The notes beneath the pieces are model-generated. The model saw only the letters and a program-made list of their open reading frames with translations, did not search any database and was not told the origin of the DNA. Below are positions 8,753 through 17,463 of a stretch of 64,000 nt of DNA, in pieces. Location of the stretch: contig QHRU01000050.1 in the NCBI GenBank assembly GCA_003220225.1, positions 1-64,000 of the forward strand, written 5' to 3'. A program made the position numbers and the translations under genes. Numbering within the stretch: the first letter of the stretch is position 1; each line of letters opens with the position of its first letter. Source of the DNA: Candidatus Rokuibacteriota bacterium (GTDB lineage Bacteria > Methylomirabilota > Methylomirabilia > Rokubacteriales > CSP1-6).

Positions 8753-10656
8753 GACAGCCGCCACGCGCCGCGCGCGTCGAGGTACGCGCGCATCCACAGC
8801 TCGAGCATGACGAGCGTCCAGATCCGGTCGCCGTGCGTGCGCGCGCCCGCGAGGTGCTCGCCCACGAGCCGCCGCACCACGTCGACGCGCCACAGCCCCC
8901 GGCTCCGCACGAGCTCGGGCGCCAGCGCGTCCTCGACGAGATCTCTCAGCTCCGTCCGCAGCCAGCGGTCGAGCGGGATCATGAAGCCCTGCTTGCGCCG
9001 CCGCACGATCTCGGGCGGCAGCACGTCGGCGAACGCGGCCTTGAGCAGCGCCTTGAGCCGGAACCCCGCGAGCTTGGCCGCCGGCGGAATCGTCAGGCTG
9101 AACTCGATCAGCCGGTGGTCGCAGAACGGCGCCCGGAGCTCGAGCGAGCGCGCCATGCTCATGCGGTCGGCCATCGTCAGGAGGTCGTGCGGCAGGTAGC
9201 TCGCGAGGTCGATGCGCCAGGCGCCGTCCACGGCATCGCCGTGGCCGCGGCCCGCCCACGCCGCGCGGTGGGCGGTCTCGACGTCGCTCCCAAAATAACG
9301 GCCCAGCGCCGGCGTGGCGAGCGTGGCCAGCGCCCCCGCGTCGAAGAAGCGCGTCCAGCCGACGTAGCGCTCGGGCATCGGCCGCCCGGCGCCGTCGGCG
9401 AAGCGGCGCGCCCAGTCGCCGAGGTTGCGGCTCCCCGCGGAGTCCGGCAGCAGCCGCCGCGCGAGCGCCTCGGGCCCCGCGCGCAGCACGCGCGGCACGC
9501 GCGCCCACGCCTCGGAGAGCCGCACGCCGAGGTAACGCGGGTAGCCGCCGAACGTCTCGTCGCCGCCGATCCCGGACAGCGCGACCTTCAGGTGGCGCCC
9601 GGTGGCCTCGGCGACGACCAGGGTGGGGATCGCCGAGGAGTCGGCGAAGGGCTCGTCGAAGTGACGCAGGACCGTGGCCGCGAGATCCGCCGCCTTGGGC
9701 TCGAGGATCTCCTCGTGATGCTCGGTCTCGAACCGCCGCGCGACGGCGCGCGCGTACGGCAGCTCGTCGTGCGAGAGGTCGGCGCCGAAGCCGACCGAGA
9801 ACGTGGCCAGCCGCCCGACGTTCAGCTCGCGCATGCAGGCCACGATCACGCTCGAGTCCACGCCGCCGCTCAGGAACACGCCGAGGGGGACGTCGGCCTC
9901 CAGGCGCACGCGCACGGCGTCGCGCACCTCGGCGCGCACGCGGCGCCGCAGCTCGTCCCAGGAGGAGGCCGCGGGCGCGCGCACGGCGGCGCCCGCCGGC
10001 AGCACCCAGTAGCGCCGGAGGGCCAGCGCGCCACCCGCCAGCGTCGCCGTGTGGCCCGGCGGCAGCTTCGCGATGCCCTCGAAGATCGAGCGCCCGGCCG
10101 GCGTGTAGCCGAAGGCCGCGTAGTGCTCGAGCGCGGCGGGGTCGAGCGCGCGACCCACGGCGGGGTGCAGCAGCAGCGCCTTGGGCTCGGAGGCGAACAC
10201 GAGCAGACCGTCGCGATGCCAGTAGTAGAGCGGCTTCTTGCCGAGGCGGTCACGCGCCAGGAAGAGCCGCCGCCGTCGCGCGTCCCACACCGCGAAGGCG
10301 AACATGCCGCGCAGCCGGTCGACGCACGCCTCGCCGTACTCCTCCCACGCGCGCAGCAGCACCTCGGTGTCGCTGCGCGTGGCGAACCGGCGGCCGCGGG
10401 CCTGCAGCTCGCCGCGCAGGTCGCGGAAGTTGTAGATCTCGCCGTTGAAGACGAGCGTCGCCATCCCGTCCGCGCTCGTCATGGGCTGCTGCCCGGTGAC
10501 GAGGTCGATGATGGACAGCCGCGTCATCCCGAGCGCCGCCTCGCCATCCAGGGACCGGCCCGTGTCGTCGGGGCCACGGTGCTCGAGCGCGCGCAGCATC
10601 GCGTCGAGGACCTCGCGGCCGCCGCCCGCGCCGACCCAGCCGGCGATGCCGCACAT
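8749..10656 (-). CDS. asnB: asparagine-synthase-like glutamine amidotransferase
   Basis: Protein of 635 residues with a complete AsnB architecture. Cys2 of MCGIAGW is the glutaminase nucleophile, RGPDDTG and FNGEIYNF mark the Ntn domain (1-210), and SGGVDSS at 263-269 is the ATP pyrophosphatase loop. The family makes asparagine, but copies inside polysaccharide clusters are often assigned to amidation of uronic acid sugars (as WbpS-like enzymes). Context favours the second role; sequence alone cannot decide. ATG at 10656 shares one base with the preceding TGA (TGATG). Confidence 0.88.
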   Translation of the reverse strand: MCGIAGWVGAGGGREVLDAMLRALEHRGPDDTGRSLDGEAALGMTRLSIIDLVTGQQPMTSADGMATLVFNGEIYNFRDLRGELQARGRRFATRSDTEVLLRAWEEYGEACVDRLRGMFAFAVWDARRRRLFLARDRLGKKPLYYWHRDGLLVFASEPKALLLHPAVGRALDPAALEHYAAFGYTPAGRSIFEGIAKLPPGHTATLAGGALALRRYWVLPAGAAVRAPAASSWDELRRRVRAEVRDAVRVRLEADVPLGVFLSGGVDSSVIVACMRELNVGRLATFSVGFGADLSHDELPYARAVARRFETEHHEEILEPKAADLAATVLRHFDEPFADSSAIPTLVVAEATGRHLKVALSGIGGDETFGGYPRYLGVRLSEAWARVPRVLRAGPEALARRLLPDSAGSRNLGDWARRFADGAGRPMPERYVGWTRFFDAGALATLATPALGRYFGSDVETAHRAAWAGRGHGDAVDGAWRIDLASYLPHDLLTMADRMSMARSLELRAPFCDHRLIEFSLTIPPAAKLAGFRLKALLKAAFADVLPPEIVRRRKQGFMIPLDRWLRTELRDLVEDALAPELVRSRGLWRVDVVRRLVGEHLAGARTHGDRIWTLVMLELWMRAYLDARGAWRLS

Positions 10657-11771
10657 CAGCGCGTCGCCGTCACCGCCGCGCCGGCGACGGTCTCGAGGAG
10701 GTCCAGCAGGCGGCCGGCAGTGCGCGCGGGCGCGAAGTCGGCGGCGCGCGCGCGCCCGCGCCGGCGGAGCGCCTCGCGGTGCTCGGGCTCGAGGAGCACC
10801 CGCGCGAGGGCGGCCGCCAGCGCACCCTCCGCAGCCGCGTCCACCACCGCCGCCCCAGGCCCCGCCACCTCCGGCAGGGCGCCGCGATCGGAGACGATCA
10901 CGGGCGCGCCGCAGGCCATCGCCTCCACGGCGGGCAGCCCGAAGCCCTCGTCGAGCGAGGGCAGCACGAAGGCGGCGCACGCGCTGTAGAGGCCGGGCAG
11001 GTCGGCGTCGTCGATGCGGCCGGGAAAGACGACGCTCGCCGTCACGCCGAGCGCGCGCGTGAGCGTCTCGAGCCGCGGCCGCCGCCCGGCATCGCCGCCC
11101 GCCAGCACCAGCCGGTGAGCGGCCCGCAGCGTGGGCGGCAGCGACGCCCACGCGCGCAGGAGCCCCTCGAGGTTCTTGTGCGGCATGAAGTTGCCGACGG
11201 AGAGGACGTAGGAGCCGCCGAGGCGGTAGCGGGCGCGCGCCACGTCGGCGAGCAGCGTGGGAACGAACTCGGCGCCGACGGCGACGCCGATCGTCGTCAC
11301 CTTCGCCGGCGCCACCCCCAGCCGCTCGATGACGGCCCGGCGCGAGTGCTCGGAGTCGGTCACGATCGCGCGCGCGCGGCGCGCATAGAGCCGCGCGGCG
11401 GCGGTGAGCACGGCGTCGCGCAGCGGCCAGCGCCGGCCGCCGTAGCCGATGAAGTAGAGGTCGTGGACCGTGAGCACGACCGGGCACGGCGCGAGCACCG
11501 GTCCCTTGTAATAGGGCGAGAGCAGCACGTCGGCGCCGCTCCGACGCAGCGCGAGCGGCAGCGCCACTTGATCCCACCAGCGCGTGCCCGGCGCCGCCAG
11601 CCGCGTGAGGGTGACCCCGGCCGGCGCGTCCTCGAGCACCGTGTTCGCGTCGCCGTACACGGTCGAGCGCCAGCCGCGCGCGGCGGCGGCGCGCAGCACC
11701 TCGCGCAGGTAGCGGCCGATGCCGGTGCGCGCCCCGGCCACCAGCTCGCGCCCGTCGACGTCGAGCCGCAT
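10656..11771 (-). CDS. GT4-family glycosyltransferase
   Basis: Protein of 371 residues, beginning MRLDVDGRELVAGARTGIGR, with the N-terminal loop typical of mannosyltransferase-like GT4 enzymes of polysaccharide clusters. SVGNFMPHKNLEGLL opens the C-terminal Rossmann domain and PSLDEGFGLPAVEAMACG is the nucleotide-sugar site with the E-x7-E pattern. The ATG at 11771 shares one base with the preceding TGA. It is cytoplasmic or membrane-associated and probably acts on the lipid-linked oligosaccharide. The donor is undetermined. Confidence 0.88.
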   Translation of the reverse strand: MRLDVDGRELVAGARTGIGRYLREVLRAAAARGWRSTVYGDANTVLEDAPAGVTLTRLAAPGTRWWDQVALPLALRRSGADVLLSPYYKGPVLAPCPVVLTVHDLYFIGYGGRRWPLRDAVLTAAARLYARRARAIVTDSEHSRRAVIERLGVAPAKVTTIGVAVGAEFVPTLLADVARARYRLGGSYVLSVGNFMPHKNLEGLLRAWASLPPTLRAAHRLVLAGGDAGRRPRLETLTRALGVTASVVFPGRIDDADLPGLYSACAAFVLPSLDEGFGLPAVEAMACGAPVIVSDRGALPEVAGPGAAVVDAAAEGALAAALARVLLEPEHREALRRRGRARAADFAPARTAGRLLDLLETVAGAAVTATR

Positions 11772-13033
11772 CACGCCCGTCGCCGCGCGTGGAAGATCAT
11801 CTCGCAGCCGCCGACGTAGCGGACGTCGAGCACCTCGAAGCCGTGGCGCGCGAGGCTCGCGGCCAGGCTCGCGCGCGTGTAGTGGGTGACGTGCTCGTGG
11901 GCGTAGGCGCCGGGCAGCACGCGGCCGTACACCCACTCGATCACCCACCAGAGCCACCGCCCGTAGTCCGGGGTGCCGGCGATCAGGGTGCCGCCCGGCC
12001 GCAGCACGCGCGCGGCCTCCGCGAGGTGGTCCTCGGCGTTGGTGACGTGCTCGATGACCTCGGAGGTGATGAGGGTGCCGACGCTGGCGTCGCGCAGCGG
12101 CAGCCCGTCCCCGCTCGCGCGGGTGAGCCGCGCGTGGCGCGGACGCAGCCAGCGCAGCTTGCTGTGCCGGATGTCGATCCCGACCGCCGCGGCCAGGTCC
12201 ACGATGATCCGGCTCGAGCCGCAGCCGACGTCCACCACCGGCCCCTCGCCCACCCAGCCCGTGACGATGCGATGGCGCGTCCGCTGCCAGTAACGCTGGA
12301 GCCAGATCGCCCCGTCGTAGGCGCGATAGTCGTAGTCGGCCGCGTCCACCGAGTTGCGCAGCCGCCACATGCGCGCGAGCGTGCGCGTCAGCGCCCAGCC
12401 GAACTTCACGAGCCGCGCGTGGGAGCGGCCGGAGCCACGCGCCATGTAGTGAAACGGCACCTCGACCACCCGCCAGCCCTCGGCGTGGGCCCGGACCAGC
12501 ACCTCCTCCAGGAAGTCGAAGTCGCGCGCCTCGGGGCGGAGGCCCTCGAGCGCCTCGCGCCGATACATCCGAAAGCCGCTCGACAGGTCGTGCACCGGCA
12601 GCGCCAGCACGCGCGCGTAGGTGCGGTTGAGCACGTGGCTCAGCAGCCGCCGCAGGCCGTCCATGTCGGCGCGGCCGCCGGGCACGTAGCGGGACGCGAT
12701 GAGCACCTCGGCCTCGTGGCGACGCTTCCACAGCTCCTGCGCGAACACGGGACGGTGCGAGAGGTCGGCGTCCATCGTGAGGATCCACGGCGCCGTCGTC
12801 GCCGCGAACCCGGCCAGCAGCGCGCCGCCGTAGCCGCGCTCGGTCTGCACGACCACGCGCGCGCCGCGCCGCGCCGCCGCCTCACGCGAGCCGTCGGTGG
12901 AGCCGCCGTCGGCGACGACGATCTCGGACGTCACGCCGAGGTCCTCCAGCACCTCGCGGAGCGCGGGCAGGAGCAGCGCGAGGTTCTCGCGCTCGTTCAG
13001 CGCGGGGATGACGACGGCGATCTTCGGCGTCAC
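11771..13033 (-). CDS. fused GT2 (DPM1-like) glycosyltransferase and SAM methyltransferase
   Basis: Protein of 420 residues. Residues 1-235 are a GT2 enzyme of the dolichol-phosphate-mannose synthase type: VVIPALNERENLALLLPAL, VADGGSTDGSREAA, MDADLSHRP (the DXD site), SGFRMYRREAL. From about residue 250 a class I methyltransferase begins with VVDVGCGSSRIIVDL and continues to EVIEHVTNAEDHLAEAARVL. The GT2 part would load a sugar on a polyprenyl phosphate or start a lipid-linked sugar; the methyltransferase may modify it. GTG at 13033 overlaps the previous stop as GTGA, downstream of a GCCTCC/GGAGGC hairpin. Confidence 0.86.
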   Translation of the reverse strand: MTPKIAVVIPALNERENLALLLPALREVLEDLGVTSEIVVADGGSTDGSREAAARRGARVVVQTERGYGGALLAGFAATTAPWILTMDADLSHRPVFAQELWKRRHEAEVLIASRYVPGGRADMDGLRRLLSHVLNRTYARVLALPVHDLSSGFRMYRREALEGLRPEARDFDFLEEVLVRAHAEGWRVVEVPFHYMARGSGRSHARLVKFGWALTRTLARMWRLRNSVDAADYDYRAYDGAIWLQRYWQRTRHRIVTGWVGEGPVVDVGCGSSRIIVDLAAAVGIDIRHSKLRWLRPRHARLTRASGDGLPLRDASVGTLITSEVIEHVTNAEDHLAEAARVLRPGGTLIAGTPDYGRWLWWVIEWVYGRVLPGAYAHEHVTHYTRASLAASLARHGFEVLDVRYVGGCEMIFHARRRA

Positions 13034-15159
13034 CGGGTCGCCTCCCGGAGGCGGCGGGCGAGCAGCCACGCGAGGAGCCCGGCGCCCGCCGTCTTGCCGG
13101 TCAGCAGCAGCGAGGGCAGCCCCGCGTGCAGCGCCGGGAAGCGCTCGAGCGAGTAGCGCGCGCCCAGCAGCACGGCCGCGGCGGCCAGCGCCACGCTCGC
13201 CCGCGGCGAGGCGTCCGGCGCCAGCACCAGGAGCGCCAGCGGCAGCAGGAGCACGACGAGATGGTGCTCCTCGGAAAACGGCGCCACGAGCGGCACCGCC
13301 GCCACGGCGAGGCCGAAGGCCCAGTCGAACGCGGGCGTCCCGGGCGCGGGGCGGCCGCGCGCGGCGTACGCGACGGCGGCGAGGATCGCCAGGCTCGTGG
13401 CCAGCGCCACCGGCTCCACCGCCCGCGCGCCGAGCCCGCCGTCGAGCAGCCGGTGGAGCGCGGCGTGCGGCGCGACGTTCAGGCTCCACGCGTGCAGGGA
13501 CGCCGGCATCGCGAGCGCGTGGCGCACCCAGTCGACGTGCGCGCCGGGGCCGACGGCGGCGACGCCGGCCGCGAGGCCGGCGGCGGCCACCGCGGCGGCG
13601 CGATACGCGACGGCGCGCTGGCCGATCCACCAGAGGGCCGCGATGGGGAGGCCGAACTGCGGCTTGACGTGCACCGCGAGCCCGAGCGCGAGCGCGGCGC
13701 CCCACGGCCGCCCCTGGCGCGCGCCCCGCCAGCCGAGCGCCAGGAGGGCCAGCACGACGACGTTCGCCTGGCCGAGGTGGAGCGTCTCCACGAGCGGCTG
13801 GGAGAGCGCGGCGACGGCGAGGACCGCGACGAGGCGCGCGGGCTCGGCCGCGCGGCGCCGCAGCACGAGCGCCGCCGTCACGACCAGCAACACCTGCCCC
13901 AGCGCGAGCCACGCGAGGGCGGCCGCGCGGAACGGCAGCCACGTCCACGGGCGCATCGCGACGTAGAAGAGCGGCGGGTACTTCAGCGGCGCGCCGGCGG
14001 AGCGGAGCCCGAGCTCCTCGTTGAGCCGCGCGGGCGCCGACGGGTCGAAGGCGTCGCCGCCGCGCGCCACGTGGATCGCGAAGGCGTAGTAGTGCGCGAA
14101 GTCGATGAAGCCGCCGTCGGCGGCGATCCGGATCACCGTGCCCGCGTAGGCCGCGACCAGCAGCGCGGCGGCCACCGCGAGCGCGGTCGCCGCCGGCACG
14201 CGCGCGCGCGGCGCCGCGGCGAGGTCGGCGCGGCACGCGGCGCTCGCCTCCGCGCGCGCGCCGAGCGCCGCGGATCCCGTGAGCCAGGCCCCGAGGCCGA
14301 GGGCGACCGTCCTCACGGCGAGCTCGAGCGAGGCCAGCGCGCCCGCGACGCCGCCGCCCCAGCCCGGAAAGTGCTTGTCGAAGTACGCGACGCGACTGAG
14401 GTACGCATGGCGCAGCATGCGCGCCGGGCTCCTGGCCGTCGAAGCGCCCCAGTGGTGCACGGCGACGGCCTCCGGCACGTAGCGCAGGCGGAAGCCGGCG
14501 GCGCCCAGCCGCGCGCAGAGATCGACGTCCTCCATGTACATGAAGAAGCGCTCGTCGAAGCCCTCCACCGCGTCGAACGCCTTGCGGCGGACGAGGAGAC
14601 AGGCGGCGCCGCCCCACGCCACGTCGTGCGCCGCCGCGTGGCGCCGCAGCGTGCCGCGCAGGAGCGCCGGCTTGAGCGCGGGCGCCCGGTAGAGCGCGTA
14701 CTTGAGCGAGGACGCGAAGAGCACGTCGCCGGCCTGGCTCCAGGGCGTCGGCAGCGCGTCGTGCACGGAGGGCTGCAGCGTGCCGTCGGCGTTGACGAGC
14801 CGCGCGAAGACAGCGCCCAGCGTGGCGTCGGCGTCGAGCGCGCCGAGCAGCGTGGCGAGCGCGCCGGGCGCGAGCTCGCAGTCGCTGTTGAGCAGCAGGA
14901 TGGCGCGGCCGGTGCCCGCCGCCGCGCCGACGTTGGACGCGCCCCCGAAGCCGAGGTTGGACGCGCTCTGGAGCAGCCGCACGCGCGGAAACTTCGCGGC
15001 GACCATCGCCTGCGAGCCATCGCTCGAGCCGTTGTCGACGACGATCGTCTCCACGCGCAGCCCGTCGGCGGCGCCCTCGAGCGCGGCCAGAGAGCGCGCC
15101 AGGTGCTCGCGCGTGTTCCAGGAGACGACGACGGCGGTGAGGTCCACAGGGTGTGTCAC
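13030..15159 (-). CDS. fused GT2 glycosyltransferase and GT87-type membrane glycosyltransferase
   Basis: Protein of 709 residues. The first 270 residues are a rhamnosyltransferase-like GT2 domain (VSWNTREHLARSL, VDNGSSDGSQAM, LLNSDCELAPGAL, FMYMEDVDLCARL). The rest, from about residue 330, is a multi-pass membrane protein of the GT87/DUF2029 type, with a periplasmic-style acidic loop near FIDFAHYYAFAIHVARGG and about ten hydrophobic spans. GT87 enzymes use polyprenyl-phosphate sugars on the outer face, so one chain seems to combine a cytoplasmic and an extracytoplasmic transferase. GTG at 15159 overlaps the upstream stop as GTGA. No frame break lies between the halves. Confidence 0.83.
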   Translation of the reverse strand: MTHPVDLTAVVVSWNTREHLARSLAALEGAADGLRVETIVVDNGSSDGSQAMVAAKFPRVRLLQSASNLGFGGASNVGAAAGTGRAILLLNSDCELAPGALATLLGALDADATLGAVFARLVNADGTLQPSVHDALPTPWSQAGDVLFASSLKYALYRAPALKPALLRGTLRRHAAAHDVAWGGAACLLVRRKAFDAVEGFDERFFMYMEDVDLCARLGAAGFRLRYVPEAVAVHHWGASTARSPARMLRHAYLSRVAYFDKHFPGWGGGVAGALASLELAVRTVALGLGAWLTGSAALGARAEASAACRADLAAAPRARVPAATALAVAAALLVAAYAGTVIRIAADGGFIDFAHYYAFAIHVARGGDAFDPSAPARLNEELGLRSAGAPLKYPPLFYVAMRPWTWLPFRAAALAWLALGQVLLVVTAALVLRRRAAEPARLVAVLAVAALSQPLVETLHLGQANVVVLALLALGWRGARQGRPWGAALALGLAVHVKPQFGLPIAALWWIGQRAVAYRAAAVAAAGLAAGVAAVGPGAHVDWVRHALAMPASLHAWSLNVAPHAALHRLLDGGLGARAVEPVALATSLAILAAVAYAARGRPAPGTPAFDWAFGLAVAAVPLVAPFSEEHHLVVLLLPLALLVLAPDASPRASVALAAAAVLLGARYSLERFPALHAGLPSLLLTGKTAGAGLLAWLLARRLREATR

Positions 15160-16286
15160 CGCCGCCGCCTCGGCGCGAGCGCCTCGTCGTAGACGGCCAG
15201 CGTCCGCGCGATGTACCGCTCGATGGTGAACTCGGCGGCCACGCGGGCGACGCCGGCGGCGCCGAGCCGCGCGCGCACGCCCGCGTCGGCCGCGAGCGCG
15301 CCGATCGCGTGGGCGAGCGCCGCCACATCACGCGGCGGGACGAGCAGGCCCTCGCGGCCGTCGCGGACGATCTCGGGCGTGCCCCCGCTGTTGGTGGCCA
15401 CGACGGCGGTGCCGGAGGCCATCGCCTCGAAGAGCACGCGGCCGCAGGGCTCGGCATCGGAGGCGAGCACCAGCACGTCGAGGGCGCGCATGACCTCGGG
15501 CACGTCGCGGCGGTAGCCGACGAAGCGGATGCGGTCCTCGCGGCCGGCGTCCTTGACGGCGCGGCGGAGCGCGTCGGCGCGCCAGGCGTCCTCGTCGAAG
15601 AGCGGGTCGCCGATGATCGCGAAGTGCGCGTCCACCCCGCCGCGCAGCAGCCTCACGGCGGCGCCGACGAAGTGCTCGTGGCCCTTGCCGAGCCCGATGC
15701 GCCCCACGATGCCGACCAGCGGCGCCGCGTCGGGCACGCCCAGCTCGCGGCGGAACGGCGCGCGCGGCACGCCGGGATGGAACTCGCGCGTGTCCACCGC
15801 GTTGATGATCGTCACCGAGCGATCCCAGCCGCGGCTGCCGGCGAAGCGCCGCCGGATGGCCTCCGCGTTGCAGATGATCCGCGTGGCGAGCGGCGCCAGC
15901 GCGCGGTCCACGTCCCACATGTCGCCGTGAATCAGGTTGCGCGCGTGCCAGATCACGGGCACGCCGGCGAGCCGGCCCGCGAGCCCGGCCGGGACATTGG
16001 TCTGCGGCCCGTTGGCGTGCAGCAGGTCGACGCGGTGGGCGCGCACGATCCGCACGAGGCGCGCGACGGCGCCGAGGACTCTGCCCGCGCGGCGGAGCGG
16101 GGCGAAGGCGAGCGGCAGCGTCGGCACGCCGTCGGCGGCCAGCGCCGCGGGGAACGCGCCGTGCGCGGGCCCGGCAAAGCGCGGCTCCACGCGCGCGCGG
16201 TCGAGATGGCGCAGGAGCAGGCGCAGGCTCCCCTCGGCGCCGCTCAGCTCGCCGACGTGGTGCAGGTAGAGGACCCTAGCCGGCAC
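15156..16286 (-). CDS. GT4-family glycosyltransferase
   Basis: Protein of 376 residues. LHHVGELSGAEGSLRLLLR is the N-terminal acceptor loop, HANGPQTNVPAGLAGRLAG the next landmark, VGRIGLGKGHEHFV starts the second Rossmann domain, and AEPCGRVLFEAMASGTAVV is the donor-binding motif. The GTG at 16286 is chosen because it places the conserved strand VLYLHHVG near the start; this gives an 11-base overlap with the upstream gene. It is one of the GT4 enzymes in the repeat-unit assembly block. Sugar and linkage are unknown. Confidence 0.86.
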   Translation of the reverse strand: MPARVLYLHHVGELSGAEGSLRLLLRHLDRARVEPRFAGPAHGAFPAALAADGVPTLPLAFAPLRRAGRVLGAVARLVRIVRAHRVDLLHANGPQTNVPAGLAGRLAGVPVIWHARNLIHGDMWDVDRALAPLATRIICNAEAIRRRFAGSRGWDRSVTIINAVDTREFHPGVPRAPFRRELGVPDAAPLVGIVGRIGLGKGHEHFVGAAVRLLRGGVDAHFAIIGDPLFDEDAWRADALRRAVKDAGREDRIRFVGYRRDVPEVMRALDVLVLASDAEPCGRVLFEAMASGTAVVATNSGGTPEIVRDGREGLLVPPRDVAALAHAIGALAADAGVRARLGAAGVARVAAEFTIERYIARTLAVYDEALAPRRRR

Positions 16287-17463
16287 GGCGCGCCTTTCCT
16301 CGGGCGGCCGCGCGCGCCAGCACCCGCTCGTAGCCCTCGGCCACCCGGTCCCACGCGTAGAGCGCGGCCGCGCGGCGACGTCCCGCCTCGCCGAGGGCAC
16401 GGCGTCGCGCCGGGTCGTGGGCCAGCGCCGCGATCGCGTCGCCGAGGGCGATGGGATCGCCCGGCGGCACCAGCACGCCGGCGTCACCGACGACCTCGGG
16501 CAGCGCGGTCGAGCGCACGCTGACGACGGCGCGGCCGTAGCTCATCGCCTGCGCCACCACGAGCCCGAACGTCTCGTAGGTCGAGTGGAAGGCGAAGAGG
16601 TCGCAGGCCTCGAAGTACGCGCCGAGCGCGGCGCGCGGGACGTAGCCCGCGAAGCGCACGTGCTTGTCGATCCCCAGCTCCGCGGCCAGCGCGCGCAGCG
16701 CTTGCGCCTCGGGCCCGGTGCCGCCGATCACCAGCGTGACGGCGGCGCCGGCGTCGAGGCCGCGCCGCAGCGCGTGCAGCAGCGCGTCGACGCGCTTCTC
16801 GGGCGCGAGGCGCTGGAGCGCGAACACGAGGACGTTGCCCGGTGGGACGTCGAGGGCGGCGCGAACCGCGCAGCCGTTGCCGGGCGGCGGCGGGATCTCG
16901 ACGCCGTTGGCGACCACCTCGCCCCGCCCGCGGCCGGGACCGTAGATGGCGTCGCGGCAGTATCCGGAGACGTAGGTCGCGTCGGTCACCAGCGCGATGA
17001 GCGCGCGCTGCCACCAGCGCCAGAGCGCCGGCACGCCGGGGCCCGGCACGTCGCGGCCATTCATCGTGAGCACGGTCGGCACGCCGAGCCGGCGGTCGGC
17101 GACGACGGCGGCGAGCCCGGTCGGCATCGCGTAGTGGACGTTGAGCACGTCGGGACGCGCGGAGGCGATCGCGCGGCGCACGGCGGCCACCGCCGACAGC
17201 GAGAACGGCGGCAGCGCGCCGGCCGTGACGCGATGCCCGCGCACGCGCATCAGCGTCACGCGGTCTTCGTAGCGCTCGACCGGGAACGTCACCAGCGCGT
17301 CGTATTCCGACGACCCGTGGTCGCGGCGCAGCGACTCCGGCAGCACCGGCGTCAGCAGGCGGACGTCGTGGCGCCGCGCCAGGCGGCGGTAGACCTCGAG
17401 GAGCACCAGCTCGGCGCCGCCGACGACCGGCAGGAAGGTGGGCGTGAGGACGAGGATCTTCAC
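16276..17463 (-). CDS. GT4-family glycosyltransferase
   Basis: Protein of 395 residues, opening VKILVLTPTFLPVVGGAELV, a typical GT4 start. Other landmarks are NVHYAMPTGLAA, TMNGRDVPG, LQRLAPEKRVDALLHAL and STYETFGLVVAQAMSYGRAVV (donor site). GTG at 17463 overlaps the upstream stop as GTGA. Translation and transcription are presumably coupled to the other GT genes. The substrate is not readable from the sequence. Confidence 0.88.
   Translation of the reverse strand: MKILVLTPTFLPVVGGAELVLLEVYRRLARRHDVRLLTPVLPESLRRDHGSSEYDALVTFPVERYEDRVTLMRVRGHRVTAGALPPFSLSAVAAVRRAIASARPDVLNVHYAMPTGLAAVVADRRLGVPTVLTMNGRDVPGPGVPALWRWWQRALIALVTDATYVSGYCRDAIYGPGRGRGEVVANGVEIPPPPGNGCAVRAALDVPPGNVLVFALQRLAPEKRVDALLHALRRGLDAGAAVTLVIGGTGPEAQALRALAAELGIDKHVRFAGYVPRAALGAYFEACDLFAFHSTYETFGLVVAQAMSYGRAVVSVRSTALPEVVGDAGVLVPPGDPIALGDAIAALAHDPARRRALGEAGRRRAAALYAWDRVAEGYERVLARAAARGKARRAG

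Noticed and set aside
11771-15457. A 1228-residue protein reading through several genes
   Set aside because: Only the last 420 residues have domains; the upstream part is Arg/Ala-rich shadow of the next genes, and a GTGA start overlap at 13033 gives a natural beginning.
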